Assembly: GCA_963971405.1 (NCBI GenBank)
Contig: OZ020484.1
Location: 22,382,001-22,446,000 of the forward strand
Reading direction: 5' to 3'
Source of the DNA: Psococerastis gibbosa
Lineage: Eukaryota; Arthropoda; Insecta; Psocodea; Psocidae
Length of the DNA stretch: 64,000 bases
The notes beneath the pieces were generated by a model, which was not told the origin of the DNA, did not search any database, and was given only the letters and a program-made list of their open reading frames with translations. Position 1 is the first letter of the stretch; every line of letters starts with the position of its first letter. The translations under genes and the position numbers were made by a program. Positions 24,001 to 36,343 of this stretch are shown piece by piece.

Positions 24001-26093
24001 ATTTTATTGATATAAATTATGCGTGGAATTGCGTATTTATTGGCTTGTCGCCAAACAGTGAGTGTCTGAGCTTCTACGCCTGTAAATAAAAGAAAATAGT
24101 TTCACTAAGAAAACGGTTTGCTGTCCAACTTATGGGTGAATTAATTAGAAAAAAACTCAATTTGCGATTTAAACACAATCTTCATAATTTTTAAGTACAT
24201 GATCTTTCAAATATTTACCCGCTGAAGCATCGAGAACGATAATTGCACCATCAAGAACTTGTAAGGTTTGTTCCACTTCCATTGTAAAGTCAATATGGCC
24301 CGGCGTATCAACCAAGTTGATGACGTAATCACCCCATACGAAGCTTACAGAAGCAGATGTAATTGTAATACCTGATATAAAGACCAACAACTTGGACAGT
24401 GCATAGTTAAAGAAATATCAGGAGTACTGTCTGACGAGCAATTAAAAGCAATGAAATACTGTTCTTATAAGTACATTCGTTATGCCAAATAAGCACTGGT
24501 CCCAAACGTAATTACCCCTATAAGACCCAATATAGTAAAATTTTGTTTGTGCCTGACGATGGTCTAGGTGCCGAAATCCGTCACTTTCAATACATCTCAG
24601 TAATGCTTGACGAATTTGCGTGTTTTATTTATTTAAAATACTGTTGTTGTTGTTTCCAACGCTTGCTTTCCGCATTTCTGCTTTAAGCAACCCTGTCAGC
24701 CGGGCGGGGGGGAGTGAGTCTGTTTGTTCACTTGAGGCACCCTAAGGGCAGACTCTTTCACCTCGGGGAAAGGGGAGTTTACTGACAGGGTGGACCTCCT
24801 GATTATAGTGGATTCCGAACCACTTGGGGAAAATGGTAATGTCACACGATTAAATCGTAGGTGACCAGGACTCGACACGTAAGTAGACTGACTGGTATAG
24901 CCTCAGCGCGTTACCATGTCCCCCCATGTTCCCCTGCCAACGCTGTGCACACTACCAAGTTTGCCGCAGTTTGAAACGTGTGTTTTGCTCTCATGGAATC
25001 AACATGGTAAGGCCGTTGGCTATTTAATTTAATTTAATACACTATTTTGCATACTAACTCACAATTATGACTACCAACGATTTGATTTTTTTTATTTATT
25101 GAGACGTACTGTCACTGTCTGTCACCTGCTATTTCATGCATAACCTAATTATTCGTCACAACACTATTATAATAATCGCACGCACGCAATGTCATAACAA
25201 GTACAGTATTTAGATACCTCGCTGCCTCTCTTGCTCCATAAAGTCAGTTACTGTATTTCCATGATGTACTTCGCCCATATGGTGAATAGTTCCAGAATAA
25301 AACAGCATTCTCTCTGTAGTAGTAGTTTTTCCTACAATAATAACCATGCAGGTAGTCTTCGGGTAATAAAATGACCTTAATAACATTAAAAAAAGTGAAT
25401 TATACAGCCAGTCCGGATATCATGTCAATTGTCGACTCTTTCTAATCCTCTCTCTGGTGGTGTCTAGTTGCTCGACACGGTATGCGCCTAACTTTACTTA
25501 GAAAAGATACAGCAATCCCAATTTGCCTACAAGAGACTATATAACTATACTTAATACAATACTACACTCTCGGTTTTTTTTTTGTTTAGACAAGATAACT
25601 GATTCCATCTCAAATGCATATTGGTTCTACAACCGGTGTGGCATCAAATTTGACATAGAAATTGGTTTCCCATATTTTTTTATTCCCCACGAATATTCAG
25701 TGGAGATCAAGACATAGCCAACATTATTAATTAAAATGTAAACACTACTTACTTGCATTAAACTTTAATTGTTTCTGGCTAGCTCCCCACCTACAATATA
25801 CCTCTTTCAATAATCCTCAGCAAGGTCTTCCATCGTTAAGTTTTTAGGCTTTTAGCCTAATGCTACTATATGTATAATCTATTGAGTTGACTAGCTTAGC
25901 CGCGTTTGATCGAGTTCGGGCTTGTTATTAGAAGTAACTTACCGGCATCAATATGAGCAAGAATGCCTATATTTCTAAGATACTTGGGGTCGTCTCGGGT
26001 TTTCTTTGGCACTGGTCGTAGGAGAGTTTTCCTTACAGAGCAATGTCTTTTTTGAAAAAAATTCATAAATACCCGACCTTGCTGTGCCGCCAT
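18089..26093 (-). CDS. GFM2: mitochondrial ribosome-releasing factor 2 (EF-G2mt), 12 exons
   Basis: Exons in transcript order: 25943-26093, 25218-25331, 24219-24371, 23906-24079, 23528-23803, 23080-23294, 21557-21688, 21112-21252, 19303-19743, 19001-19096, 18684-18830, 18089-18259. They join in frame to 736 residues, close to the family size. GFM2 is a GTPase that works with the recycling factor to split mitochondrial ribosomes after termination. G motifs are intact: AHIDAGKT (46-53), DTPGH (110-114) and NKMD (164-167). The EF-G signature [11 protein letters not shown] starts at 486. A basic N-terminus ([15 protein letters not shown]) fits a mitochondrial presequence. All introns are GT..AG; the first five are phase 1, the rest phase 0. 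The start ATG is followed directly by the presequence-like segment. Intron 6 holds a mariner, and intron 8 holds two SINEs in opposite orientation. Confidence 0.93.
19984..20185 (+). mobile_element. tRNA-derived SINE, copy 3 (full length)
   Basis: The head reads like tRNA-Glu: GTAGTGTAGTGGTACGG (A-box), an anticodon-arm-like CTTTCACCCGAAAG with TTC, and GGTTCGAGTCC (B-box). The unrelated body follows, then a (TTTA)n tail. It lies in GFM2 intron 8, antisense to GFM2. The tRNA-Glu origin is inferred from the TTC loop and box spacing. Confidence 0.7.
20512..20596 (-). mobile_element. tRNA-derived SINE, copy 4 (3' part only)
   Basis: Only the body end and tail are present (minus strand: GGCTTTATAGCCC, GGTTGGCTTAGTA), so the copy is 5'-truncated. 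It forms an inverted pair with copy 3 about 330 bp away in the same GFM2 intron. Confidence 0.6.
20640..20860 (+). repeat. low-copy repeat related to 56870-57060
   Basis: It shares GATCAATCCAGTGCTTT, an AAATTTAACCC-like block, and AAATAAATAGGA followed by TCACTCGTATCA with the second copy. The copies are moderately diverged. It lies in GFM2 intron 8. No structure suggests its class. Confidence 0.4.
21703..22950 (-). pseudogene. irritans-type mariner transposon, inactivated
   Basis: On the minus strand a mariner transposase starts at 22773 ([11 protein letters not shown]) and ends near 21765. Parts of all three catalytic motifs survive: [16 protein letters not shown] and YSPDLA. The sequence context ([37 protein letters not shown]) places it near Himar1. 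The frame is broken by a TAA near 22519, frameshifts near 22200 and 22080, and a short deletion after YSPDLA. Terminal repeats sharing AGTTCGTAGGCT lie near 21705 and 22930. It sits in GFM2 intron 6, with its left end about 12 bases from the exon 7 splice acceptor. Confidence 0.85.
24553..24582 (+). ncRNA. hammerhead-like motif (Penelope-type remnant)
   Basis: CTGACGA, a GGTCTAGGTGCC stem-like stretch, then GAAATCCGTC. This follows the minimal hammerhead layout of Penelope-like elements, but stem II pairs poorly. It lies in a GFM2 intron, antisense to the gene. Activity is doubtful. Confidence 0.3.
24690..24885 (-). repeat. interspersed repeat, inverted partner of 34632-34830
   Basis: Read on the minus strand, it matches 34632-34830: GAGTCCTGGTCACCT, TTCGGAATCCACTATAAT, a CCCTGTCAGT block, a CCCGAGGTGA block and GACTCACTCCCCC. 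The two copies lie in introns or flanks of adjacent genes in opposite orientation. The element class is unknown. Confidence 0.55.
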
Positions 26094-26895
26094 ATTTGCT
26101 TAATATTTATTTACAAAAACGTCTAATTGCACGACAATAATTCAAATACCGCGCCATTTCAACCGGTTTTGAACATTCGAAGATTTAATTTCCCATTTTA
26201 ACAATGCTACAAAACTAGAGACCTAGGCTTCATCTATTGTCTATGGACCTAGGCTATATGTTCAGGAAGTCTTTAGCCAAGTTTTGAATCTCTAAACTTG
26301 TCGCTTCAACGTAAACATTTTTTAGTTTATTAAATACCAGGTTCAAATTTAACTAAGGCAGAGCAAAGAGCCAGGAGTTCCCTGATAAAACCAGGACGAA
26401 TGCCAATGGTCACCAAAGCCTACATACAAAATTTCATCAAAATCGGGAGCATATTCTGCACATTATGCATTGAGATTGCCCAAGGACCGTCAAAAACAGT
26501 TTGCCGTTGCCTGCATTGATACTGTGTTGGATTCTTAACACTTGACGATAACCTAGACCGAAGCCAGCTACTATTGTAAGGATTAGATATTGTAAATATA
26601 TGTATATTATTATTATTATATTATAACCACATTGCAATCATTAACTTATGTATGAAAGTATAATCCATGAATAGATAAGACAATAAATAAGCAAAAGGTG
26701 GGTTTCTATTCTGTTGAACCCCATATTTTCGACCATATTTCGGACAAGTAAAGCTTAAGTTAGTGTCTTGAGCTTCAAGTGAGTCCCCCTGTAGACGTCG
26801 ATTTTTTTAACACATTAAACAGTTCATAAGTTATCCGTATTATTTTGAATGCATGAAAAAGTGAAACTGGTTGCCTGGACATACTGTAATTATAA
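26094..26895. other. GFM2 promoter side / SF3B2 3' flank
   Basis: The stretch separates the GFM2 start codon from the SF3B2 stop on the same strand. It should hold GFM2's 5' UTR and promoter; no TATA box or conserved motif stands out. No exon or clear transposon is seen. Confidence 0.4.
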
Positions 26896-26901
26896 TTTAT
26901 T
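26896..26901 (-). terminator. polyadenylation signal of SF3B2
   Basis: AATAAA on the minus strand begins only two bases after the SF3B2 stop codon (26904-26906). If used, the 3' UTR would be extremely short. Confidence 0.5.
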
Positions 26902-26903
26902 TC

Positions 26904-29900
26904 TTAAAATTTAAATTCCTTGTATTTCTTGGCTTGCTTGCTATCTTGAACCTGCTGCCGCTTCCGTTTATTCTGTAAGAAATAAGCTCAGTAAAATATT
27001 GCGAACTGCAAAATTGCATGCAATTTTAAACTACAGTAGATCTACTGCAGGTTATTTCTATTTGCAATTTTTACAACCTAAAGCAATGACTAATGAGGTC
27101 AGAAGTTACACAAATTATGAAGAAGTCATGCAAACGACACAGCATCTCCATGCCGCTTGGGCACTAAAATAGATATGCAAAAGTACTAATTTAATTCAAC
27201 TATTGGATTAGTTTATTATTTGGTCAACTATTACCATTGCCACGTAGGTGAGGCACCGAACGTCGAAACGGTAATTGAGCTCTAGCACCGGCATATTAGT
27301 GCGAAAGGCAGAACCACATCAGGGAATGGTACAAGTGCACAAGTAGGCAGCAGTCTTAAATACAAATGTTGCATACCTTTTGTCTGGACACATGTTCTAC
27401 AACCATATCAGTAAGATCTTCCTTGTGTAACTGCGACTGTTGCTGACGTATCTGCTGTTCGTAGCGGGCAGCCATCGCGTCAGTGTCCACAAGGTCCAGC
27501 TCTGAGGGGTCCAGTGCCAGTTCGACAGTGGCGGGGCCTCCTGGTCTCCTGGCGGGTGGCGCTCCCGGACCCCCCGGCTGTCCAGCAGCAACGTCGTAGA
27601 TGTGAGTAGAGCCCATCATCGAACCTCCCACTCTGTCTACTTTCTTTTCCGGAAGTACATGATAGAGGGCTGGTGTCTCAGATCTATGAGAAAAAATATA
27701 AGTTTTCAATTGTAACCACTGAAATTGGCCAACCCTGGATCACCCAAGAATCTATTGGTTTGCTTTTTTTTTTAATTAATTTAAAACGCCGGTTATAAAG
27801 ATTTGGTCGGTTCAGGTAGTAACGGACTATTTTACACACAATTAGTGTGAAATTAAGGCATTTTTAATTTTCTCCTTTAAAATTTTTCCATGAATGTATA
27901 ATTCAGTAAATTGCTCTTTATTATCAGATTCACGGAAAATTCACTGCACCAAAGCTAAAAATCCCTTTTAGTACTATGCATGAAATAGTCCTCCACAACT
28001 TGGATAGATAAAATCTTTACATCATAGGTGAAAACATGGTTAAGGTCAAGAGAGCTAGCTGACTTTTTGTAAACGTTACCCGAAAATAGAGAAACCCGGT
28101 TTCTGGTCTTAACAAAAGAGGCATTAATAAACGTTTTAATCCGAACTTTTTGTTTTGGTAAGTTCTTAAGTCTATACTACTGTTCCCAAGAATTGAACAT
28201 TTACCCTTCCATTTCTGTCTCAATCTTCTTCTTTCGCAACTCAATTATATCAGGTGTCTCTATTCCGACAGGGATAGATGAAATTCCGGAAGGAGTGATG
28301 AGACCTTCCGCCGGTGTGGCCAGGCCTGATTCTTCCGCGTCTTGTGACTCCTCCTCCTCGTCTTCATCTTCTTCCTGCTCCGATTCTTCTGACTCTGACT
28401 CTAATTCACCCCACATTGCTCGGTCTACTTCTTCCTCATCGACATTAACCTGCAACGTTGAAAAAATATCGTAAGGAGCCGCATTCCAAATGCTGATCTT
28501 CAAACTGAACGTCAATAAATGCAATTCAATTTCCATTTAAACCTGCCATTGAAAGACGTCATGCCACGATAACCAATAAAGGGTTCGGTTCGGACGGCTG
28601 CTAGTAGTTATATGCCCCACTTTCTTGGCAACTGCGCTAATTGGTATAGAGTGGGCGTGGTTAGCAGTATGGCCTACTGGCGAAGATGGTTGTACCCATT
28701 GGGGTTGGTGGATCAAACATAAATTTTTTCCTATATGAGGAGTATCTAATCCACACCTTCCGGTTAATACTCCAGTTTACCATCAACCGGGCAGAAAATA
28801 ATGAAACTTGCCTCAGAAACGGCTACATGTGCACCGAAAACATCCCCGTACAAAGGTTTGCCTGTCTCGTCAACTGGGGGCTTGCCCCAGCCTCCTGCGT
28901 GGTATCCAAAAGTACATCCATCCGGAATAGGAGCATTTAGACCAGGTATCTTCAAATTAGGGTATGATGGTGGAGGCCCATAACGCTGCATTGCAATTAG
29001 CCATGGAGGAGGAACCTGTTAAACCGATCAATTTAGAAATAGAATAACAGTGATTGTCTTAACATTAGGTAAAGCACTTAAAATACCATAGCAACAATGT
29101 AATGTAAAAATATTCAGGAACTAGGTTGACATAACTATTATACACACATACATCTATGCTCATGATTAAATTATAATAAACAAATTCGCTCCACATGCTT
29201 GGCTTGCCTTGGACTAAAATAGACTTGCTTTGAATTCTTCTCGGCTCGCCGAAGTTTTGAGCCTGGGACTCAGTGGGACCCGGCTGGTCAAACGATCATT
29301 TCATCATGCTACCACTGGCCTGCCAGATTATTCGTCCGTTGTTGGAATTGGGGTGACTGATTTATTTTCAGATGAGTGTGACCACCTGTGTATAAGGATA
29401 GCCAGAGGTAATCTGGGCGGATATGGTCTTACCTATACTAATGTCAATGAGCTGACAAAATATAACGAACAGGGTGAAAATCCAATAATGAGTTTAGAGT
29501 CGAATAGGCAATAAGGGTTGAGTAGACCATTACTAGGAAACATGAAGATCAGCCCACGTCGGTACGTTTAAATGTTGCCAAGGGCCGCAGCTTGGTTCTT
29601 CAAGGCGCTCGCCCGGCAATTATATTAATTTAGCTGGCTCTACGGTCCGTTAAGAACTTTAGTCGCTGCAACCGCACTCTGCCACTAGTCTCGCAGGCGA
29701 GTATTTTACCCCTATCATGTCGTGTTGCCGGGTGTTTATAATAGCCGGAGACAGACGGACACATACAACTTTATTGAATGCTAATTTGTGTAAAGGATGC
29801 CCCAAACTCCACATGCAAGGAAGCCAATGACTACATGCCTTGTGAGCAGTTGGACCAACAGGCATGCCCAAGGCTGTCCTCAGTTCATCTGACATATCAC

Positions 29901-32900
29901 CGGGTTTTTTTTCCTTCAACTTGGTTTCGAATTCTTTCCCTTCGTAATACAGGTCACCATGAATCGTCATTTTTGGCTTAGTCTGCCACCTGGAAGCGAA
30001 AAATGGAATCAGCGATGCATGTAATTATGCGACATGCATAAAACCCATGCAGGGCATTTCTATAGTGGTCATGTCGGTGCATGACAGATGTCAGAATATT
30101 CTCATATCTTGATGAATTGCACTTTTGAAAAATGTAATCCCGTTTTCATTTAATTGATTTTTTTTTTAATTTTGTGACAGTAGTTTGTAGTGTGCATACA
30201 CTTGTTTATTTACACTATAAAAGTCTGTATTGATTAACATCCATACGCCATCGGTTGATAATGTTCTTGTCTTTATTTCCAGTTTGTCAGACACTTACTT
30301 AAAAAATGCATCGTGCAGCTTCTGGTAGTCGATGTCAATTTTGCCAAGCTTAGGCCTCACTCGTTCTCTCATTTTCGCCTTCAGTGTTCGTTGATCTTCT
30401 TTTTCCGCCAAAGCCGCTCGCATTTCCATGATCCCCGTCTTTTTTATAAACTCTGGCAAGTCAAATGGCGGTTTTTCAATGCCTCGTTTCCCTTGTAAGT
30501 ACTAAAACATCAATAAAGTGTGTGTGTACTCTATAATGATATATAAGTACATAATATAATTCTACTACGACGCTGTACGAACATATTTAAGTAGACTCCG
30601 GCAATGACTCATGCCGAGAGAGCAGGAGGATAATATGCCGGGAGTAGCGGCCAACCAATCGTTAAGGTTGCGACCTCAGAAGAAGACTCATAAAAGAAGC
30701 AAAATAATTTAATTTGCTTCGCGAAGTGTTACTACAGTTCAAATATGATCAAAACCAATTACTGTATAATTACTTAACAATTGATTGTTCATAGCAAGGA
30801 CATTACAAATATATTTCTAAGTGAACTAAGATTTGCACCAATTAGTTTAACATTGTCAGCTAATTTGTAACTACCTTCCTCTTGAAACACCAGTGTCTTG
30901 GCACAGGGACCGTATTTCGATGAGCTTTCAACTGAACCAGCAATTTGGGATCCCTAGCAGTGACATCATGCATTTCTACAACGTCCGGCCTGTTCACAAG
31001 CTGCTTCAACTCTGCGACACTAAGCCGAGTCAACTTCTTCAGTTTTCGCTTGGACATTTTCGGTTTTCCATCATCATTTTTCTTCTAAAAAATACATATA
31101 TTTTTATTTACAATAGGTGCCGTTGCATTGGCAATTAATAAAAGAGAACAATATCAAGAAAATGTATCATGTGACGGTACTGTCTCTTTATGGTCATTTT
31201 TTATCTGTCGGAAGAAGGTAGGCACCTAACGCAAAACTGAAATTACAGTTGCGTATATTTAAAAGAGAATTTAGATAGAACTGACTGAGTTCGGGAGGTA
31301 TTGACAAATATTGCGCAGATTGTAATGTCACAAACAAATTACTTTTTCTGTGATCATTGATAAAATGCTGAAAGATTCCATGAGCATTGAACAATGCTGC
31401 ACTGCCTTCTGCTAGTAACGTTTCGGGACTCCGTGGAAACATCCCAATACTTGATAGTGGCATCAAAGTTTTGAAATTTGAACTCAAATCGACAATAAAG
31501 AAGGGTGAGTAATCTAAGTTGTAGGGAATACGTACGTCTTCATCATCTTCATCAACATCTTCACCTTCAGTGTCTGTTGTTTTCTTCAGGCGCGATTCAA
31601 CACCAGCAGACAACATTGGGTCTAATTTAACGTCAAGTTTCTTCTCAGGCTCCGTAATACGGAATGTCTCAAAGATTTTAGCGAACTGTCTGTACATTGG
31701 ATCAAGTTCGTTAATTCCCAGTTGCTCCTGAATGTACCTGCAATGAGATTTTCATCTTGAAAATTGAGGAAGTTATGATTTGCATGTTATTAGTATATCA
31801 AGTATTTGTATTACAGTCAGCCGAGAACAATCTTATATTCATAGAGAAGTTTCAATGCCCAGAGATTTCAGATTTTCACTGCCCGGCGGGCCTACAATGC
31901 CGTTTAGTTTTAACCTATTCCTGGGGTTAAAAATTTGAACAAAACCATTATGAATAACACTTTTCATTGTAAAATTACATTGTTTCCATTTTTAATCCCA
32001 GATTAAGATTAAAAATAATCGCCATAGTATTCCCGCTCATATCGAGGACATACTTCATTCTCGGCAACAGCTAAAGCTGTCTAAGCCTGACAAAAGAACC
32101 AATGTTCTTGGAATAAAAATTGCCCTTACTCAATTTCTACATCAACATCCGCCTCAGCATTTGCGACGTCATTTATGATTTTCTGAACTGTAAGCGGTTG
32201 CCGCCTTGAGTTTCTTTTTTTCTTTTTCTTTTTCCTTCTACCTTTACTATCATCCGTTTTAACCTATTCCTGGGGTTAAAAATTTGAACAAAACCATTAT
32301 GAATAACACTTTTCATTGTAAAATTACATTGTTTCCATTTTTAATCCCAGATTAAGATTAAAAATAATCGCCATAGTATTCCCGCTCATATCGAGGACAT
32401 ACTTCATTCTCGGCAACAGCTAAAGCTGTCTAAGCCTGACAAAAGAACCAATGTTCTTGGAATAAAAATTGCCCTTACTCAATTTCTACATCAACATCCG
32501 CCTCAGCATTTGCGACGTCATTTATGATTTTCTGAACTGTAAGCGGTTGCCGCCTTGAGTTTCTTTTTTTCTTTTTCTTTTTCCTTCTACCTTTACTATC
32601 ATCCTTCGACTTCTGTTTGGGCACCGGAATGTCATCATCATCATCATCATTCAAAGATAACGTAACTCTTCTTGGTTCCTCCGTTTGCTGGACTTCTGCA
32701 AATTTCATTTATTATATTAGAAGCTGATAACTTAAATGTTCACATATAGTATAGATATCATATTGTATAAGCTGTGCTGAAACACACCGTACTTCGTAGT
32801 ATAGATATAGGTAAACAGCGAAATTTACAAATTTTGAGAGCTAATTTATATTTTTTAACGCGATAGAACAAAACGATATAATAATACAATATTGAATTGG

Positions 32901-34305
32901 CACAACGTTTTATCTAGTTAAATAACGTCTAGTGGGAGTGCAATTTATTCGAAATAGGAAACCAAGAAAACTTGTGATTTGAACCGAATAGTTGAGTTGA
33001 GTAGTATGACATTCACAAACCGCTATGGTGTCATTTTCTTAGAAATAGAAATTAACTTAAATAAGCAAACACGGAATAGTAAAAAAGCGCATGGTTTTTG
33101 CGATGTTAGCGATAATCTTAAAAAAAAAAAAAAAAAATCTTATATTTTGCCTACTGCTAAGTTAGCACAAGTTACATGCTTTCAAAAATTCGGAGTTTTA
33201 CAAGTCAATCTGGTACGTATGACATACCAAAAATTCGAAACTGCCCGATCTTTTTACCACTATTCTTATACTCGTCTATATGTAATTTACATTGGTTGAT
33301 GGCTCACAGTGTACCGCCCACCCTTACGGTCGTGTCACATGAAAACCGTCGGTCCTAAGAATTCACCTTTTAGTTCCATTTAAAGCGGAAATCATGTCCC
33401 TATAACTTTTATACCAACTAATTTTTTTTCAATAAATACGTGGATTTTTAAGATACAGAAAGCAAATTAATAAATTTCTACAAGGTCATAATTTGGACCA
33501 TTCGGGATGTCCTCGCTGTCCTGTCCTGCTCAGCTATCTACAAATTGGAACGAGTGGTATTATCAGTTTTATACCATATTAATCATTAAAAAATGTTGGT
33601 GCCATGTGATACACAATTTAATGTTGCATACCTTACCGTATACCTAGCCGTATAGGGTACTTATTTCGATATTTTGCGTTGTTAATGATATATAAGTGAA
33701 AATGTGCAAAATTACCCTTTGTGGGATGCATTTTTCCCCCACCACTTAAATATAACGCCGAGGGGGAAAATTGTAGTAACTGAAGATATTCCTGCAGTAA
33801 AATCTTTGGTTACATTTACTTTCAACACGACACAAAATCCAATTTTACTGGTCTACCATTTATTTTGAGCAAAATATACTTCCATGACAAGATACAGCAG
33901 ATAATAAGATTGGGCAATCACACTGGAAATGGGTGGGAAATTAGGATTTCTCGGGATTGACTATTGTCATTTAAGCTCTATGTATAGAGATAACAGGAAG
34001 AATGCATTATCATCACCCTAGATGTTGTTTCTCTAAAACACAACAGCATAGGCAAATTTCTTACCGGCTTCTTCTTCATTATCGACACCTATCTGCTTTG
34101 CTCTCTCTGACTTAAAAGCCAGTGCTTGTTCCAAAGCCTGCGGCAACTTAAGTTCTAAAGTTAAATCGGCTGGAGCATCCACTTTCATTGACAGCAGGGA
34201 TGGAAGCGGAGGCGGAATTTCCGATCCCGGAACAGACGGGGGCGGTGGCATGGGTCCTTGTGGAGGCCCAACGCCGGGGGGATGAGTTGGTGGAGGTTGC
34301 TGCAT
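26904..34305 (-). CDS. SF3B2: splicing factor 3B subunit 2 (SAP145), 5' end unresolved
   Basis: Exons in transcript order: 34065-34305 (start uncertain), 32479-32695, 31536-31737, 30875-31084, 30299-30501, 29839-29989, 28812-29015, 28205-28449, 27377-27683, 26904-26972; all phases agree and give 682 residues from the first visible Met. SF3B2 is part of the SF3b complex of U2 snRNP and contacts pre-mRNA near the branch site. Conserved blocks include VAELKQLVNRPDVVEMHD, VPVPRHWCFKRKYLQGKRG, GKIDIDYQKLHDAFFKWQ, the proline-rich PSP region (VPPPWLIAMQRYGPPP) and the acidic EEDEDEEEES tract, ending KKYKEFKF. The N-terminal SAP domain and Gln/Pro region of the family are absent. The first visible exon has an acceptor-like CAG just before its Met, so upstream exons probably exist. 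Two introns start with GC. Confidence 0.92.
31907..32604. repeat. exact 349-bp tandem duplication across an SF3B2 exon/intron border
   Basis: Unit 31907-32255 is followed directly by 32256-32604. As far as I can read, the two are identical. Each unit holds the 3' part of the second resolved SF3B2 exon, its donor and about 220 bp of intron. The copy nearer the promoter (32256-32604) is the working exon; the other lacks an acceptor. Perfect identity means a very recent event or an assembly artefact. Confidence 0.9.
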
Positions 34306-35912
34306 ATCTGCGCTATAAAAATGATCATCATCAATTCAGGCTTGAATGGCATTTGAAACTGTAAGTTTAAGAAGGGTTCCGCAAGTTGCTTTTTGCAAAC
34401 GGCTATCCACGAGAACAAAACCTGTTCCAAACGGCGGCAAACCTGGTTGTGTGCACAGTGTTGGCAGGGGAACATGGTGGGACATGATGACGAGCTGAGA
34501 CTATACTAGTCAGCCGAAGTTCAGCGCGGGTTTATCCCTTAGAGCCCTTACCATGAAAAAATGTAATAATTGTAAAAATGTATTGTATTGAAGGAAATAA
34601 ATAAATATTGTATTGTATATTGTACTGTAAGTGCGGGGCGAGTCCTGGTCACCTCCGAATTAATCGTGTGACTTTACTAAGTTCCCCAGTGGTTCGGAAT
34701 CCACTATAATCATGAGGTCCCCCTGTCAGTCAACTCCCCTTCTCCCCGAGGTGAGGGAGTCTGCCGATAGGGTGCGTCAAGTTAAAGTTAAACAGACTCA
34801 CTCCCCCCGCCAGGCTGACAGGGTCGCTTCAAGCAGAAATGACGAAAGCAGGCGTTGGACAACAAAAAAGGCAGCGTTTTTAAACATTTGCGTTGGTTCC
34901 ATATCATTTTTGCCACTCAAATCTCAATGAGCAGTGGATGAGTGCTGGGTCCATCTTTTAAGAAATAAAACCAATGTTTGAGATCATTGAATTAAACAGA
35001 TACTTTAATCATCTTTTAAGTCACAATCAAAAGGCACGTCATTCTCCATTTATTCCGTGGCCGCAGGTAAACAACCCAAAAAAACGTTTTAACTTCTTGA
35101 TTTCTTAACCAACAATATCAATTAATAAGAAATTTACCAAATATGGTTATGATTTCTGAAAGAAATTAAGGTCGGCGTAGAGTACCTCGTTTAATATTAC
35201 AGCCTTATTATGAATATTATTGGTAAATAGTTTTCTTTTCCAATTTTATGTGTATAATTACAACTTAAGTACCCAATAAAAATTATGCTAACCGAGGTGA
35301 AGCTACTGTATTTTGAGGATCACATCTATGTATATGTTGATAATGGCTACCACTCGTTAGTCGTTATCAGCCTATCCAGATTTCTTGTCTCGTAATTGTG
35401 CATTTATTGGTGGAAGAAATACATCAATCCTTACTTAAAATGTAGTCATGCAAATGGGGCCATACCTGCAACTTTATAATATGAATTTTCCTCCCACTAA
35501 CTGTGCGTCTGTGCAGCGGGATAGCCAATAATGTGAACCATCGCCTTGACATAAGGTAGGTCTGTAATTACTTCCTCCACAGCCTAATTTTTATAAGTTT
35601 TAACAAGGCCCAAGTTTGAAATGAGGCAAATTTGAGAAGGTATGGGTTTTAGTCTTGGTAGGCTAGTAGGCATACAGTTAGAGGTTAGAATAGATACGAT
35701 TTTAGCGAAAACTACAGTGACAAAACTGAACAAGAGAAAACGTACTTACTTTCTAACGTAGCCTATCCAGGTTAATTTAATTAAAATATACTTTATACTT
35801 ATGAACGATTAAAAATTCTTCAATCAAATTTACACACCAACGCCGTCGCCATGTAAACAATTCTAGTCGACTCAGAGAGACAGTCGACTAGTCTTCCTCC
35901 ACGTTCTAATCA
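34306..35912. other. SF3B2 upstream region, no exon resolved
   Basis: The missing SF3B2 5' exons were expected here, but no SAP-domain or Gln-rich coding stretch was seen on the minus strand. The repeat at 34632-34830 and AT-rich DNA fill it. A minus-strand ATGGCGACGGCG at about 35842-35853 could start a tiny first exon, but this is unsupported. Confidence 0.35.
34632..34830 (+). repeat. interspersed repeat, inverted partner of 24690-24885
   Basis: It carries the same ordered blocks as the copy at 24690-24885 in reverse orientation, preceded by an ATAAATAAATATTGTATTG tail-like stretch. It is non-coding and upstream of the resolved SF3B2 exons. Confidence 0.55.
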
Positions 35913-36295
35913 GGCGCCCATTCCATTGACCGGCTAGGGCTATTTCCAAAAACAATGACGTGGTAGCAGACATTCAAGACTTAGGCGGGGTTTCCATAGA
36001 TCTCGCATTGCAGATTGCAAATGACATTGACGGACATGTTTGTTTTTCTTTTTATAGAAATCTATTAAAATGCTTGTAATTAACATATCCCATGAAGCCA
36101 TTTTTTAATTTTAGTTTGTTTGTTTGTAATTTTACTGTATGATCATTGATCAATTTTAACTATGGCATAGAGGAAAATAAACATTTCCGTCAATTCTGCA
36201 ATGCGAGGTCGGTGGAACGCCACCTAAGTCTTGAATGTCTGCTACCACGTCACCGTTGTTGGAAATAGCCCTAGCCGGTCAATGAAATTTGCACC
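35913..36295. mobile_element. composite nested MITE M3 (hairpin with a second MITE in its loop)
   Basis: The outer hairpin has ends GGCGCCCATTCCATTGACC and a complementary right arm, and is flanked by TCA on both sides. Its loop (CATTCAAGAC ... GTCTTGAATG) is split by an inner element at 35984-36224. The inner element has ends GGCGGGGTTTCCA and GGAACGCCACC, bounded by TTA and TAA. The inner sequence is AT-rich and not a full palindrome. The same composite occurs at 36344-36674 and 37930-38262. Confidence 0.75.
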
Positions 36296-36343
36296 TCAGA
36301 CAGGGTCCAGCTCCATGCTGAAGGTAGTATTTTTATTTGCATA

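Noticed and set aside
35839-35860. Minus-strand ATGGCGACGGCG as a possible SF3B2 first exon
   Set aside because: Only five codons precede a doubtful donor, and the next exon could not be linked by phase or homology.
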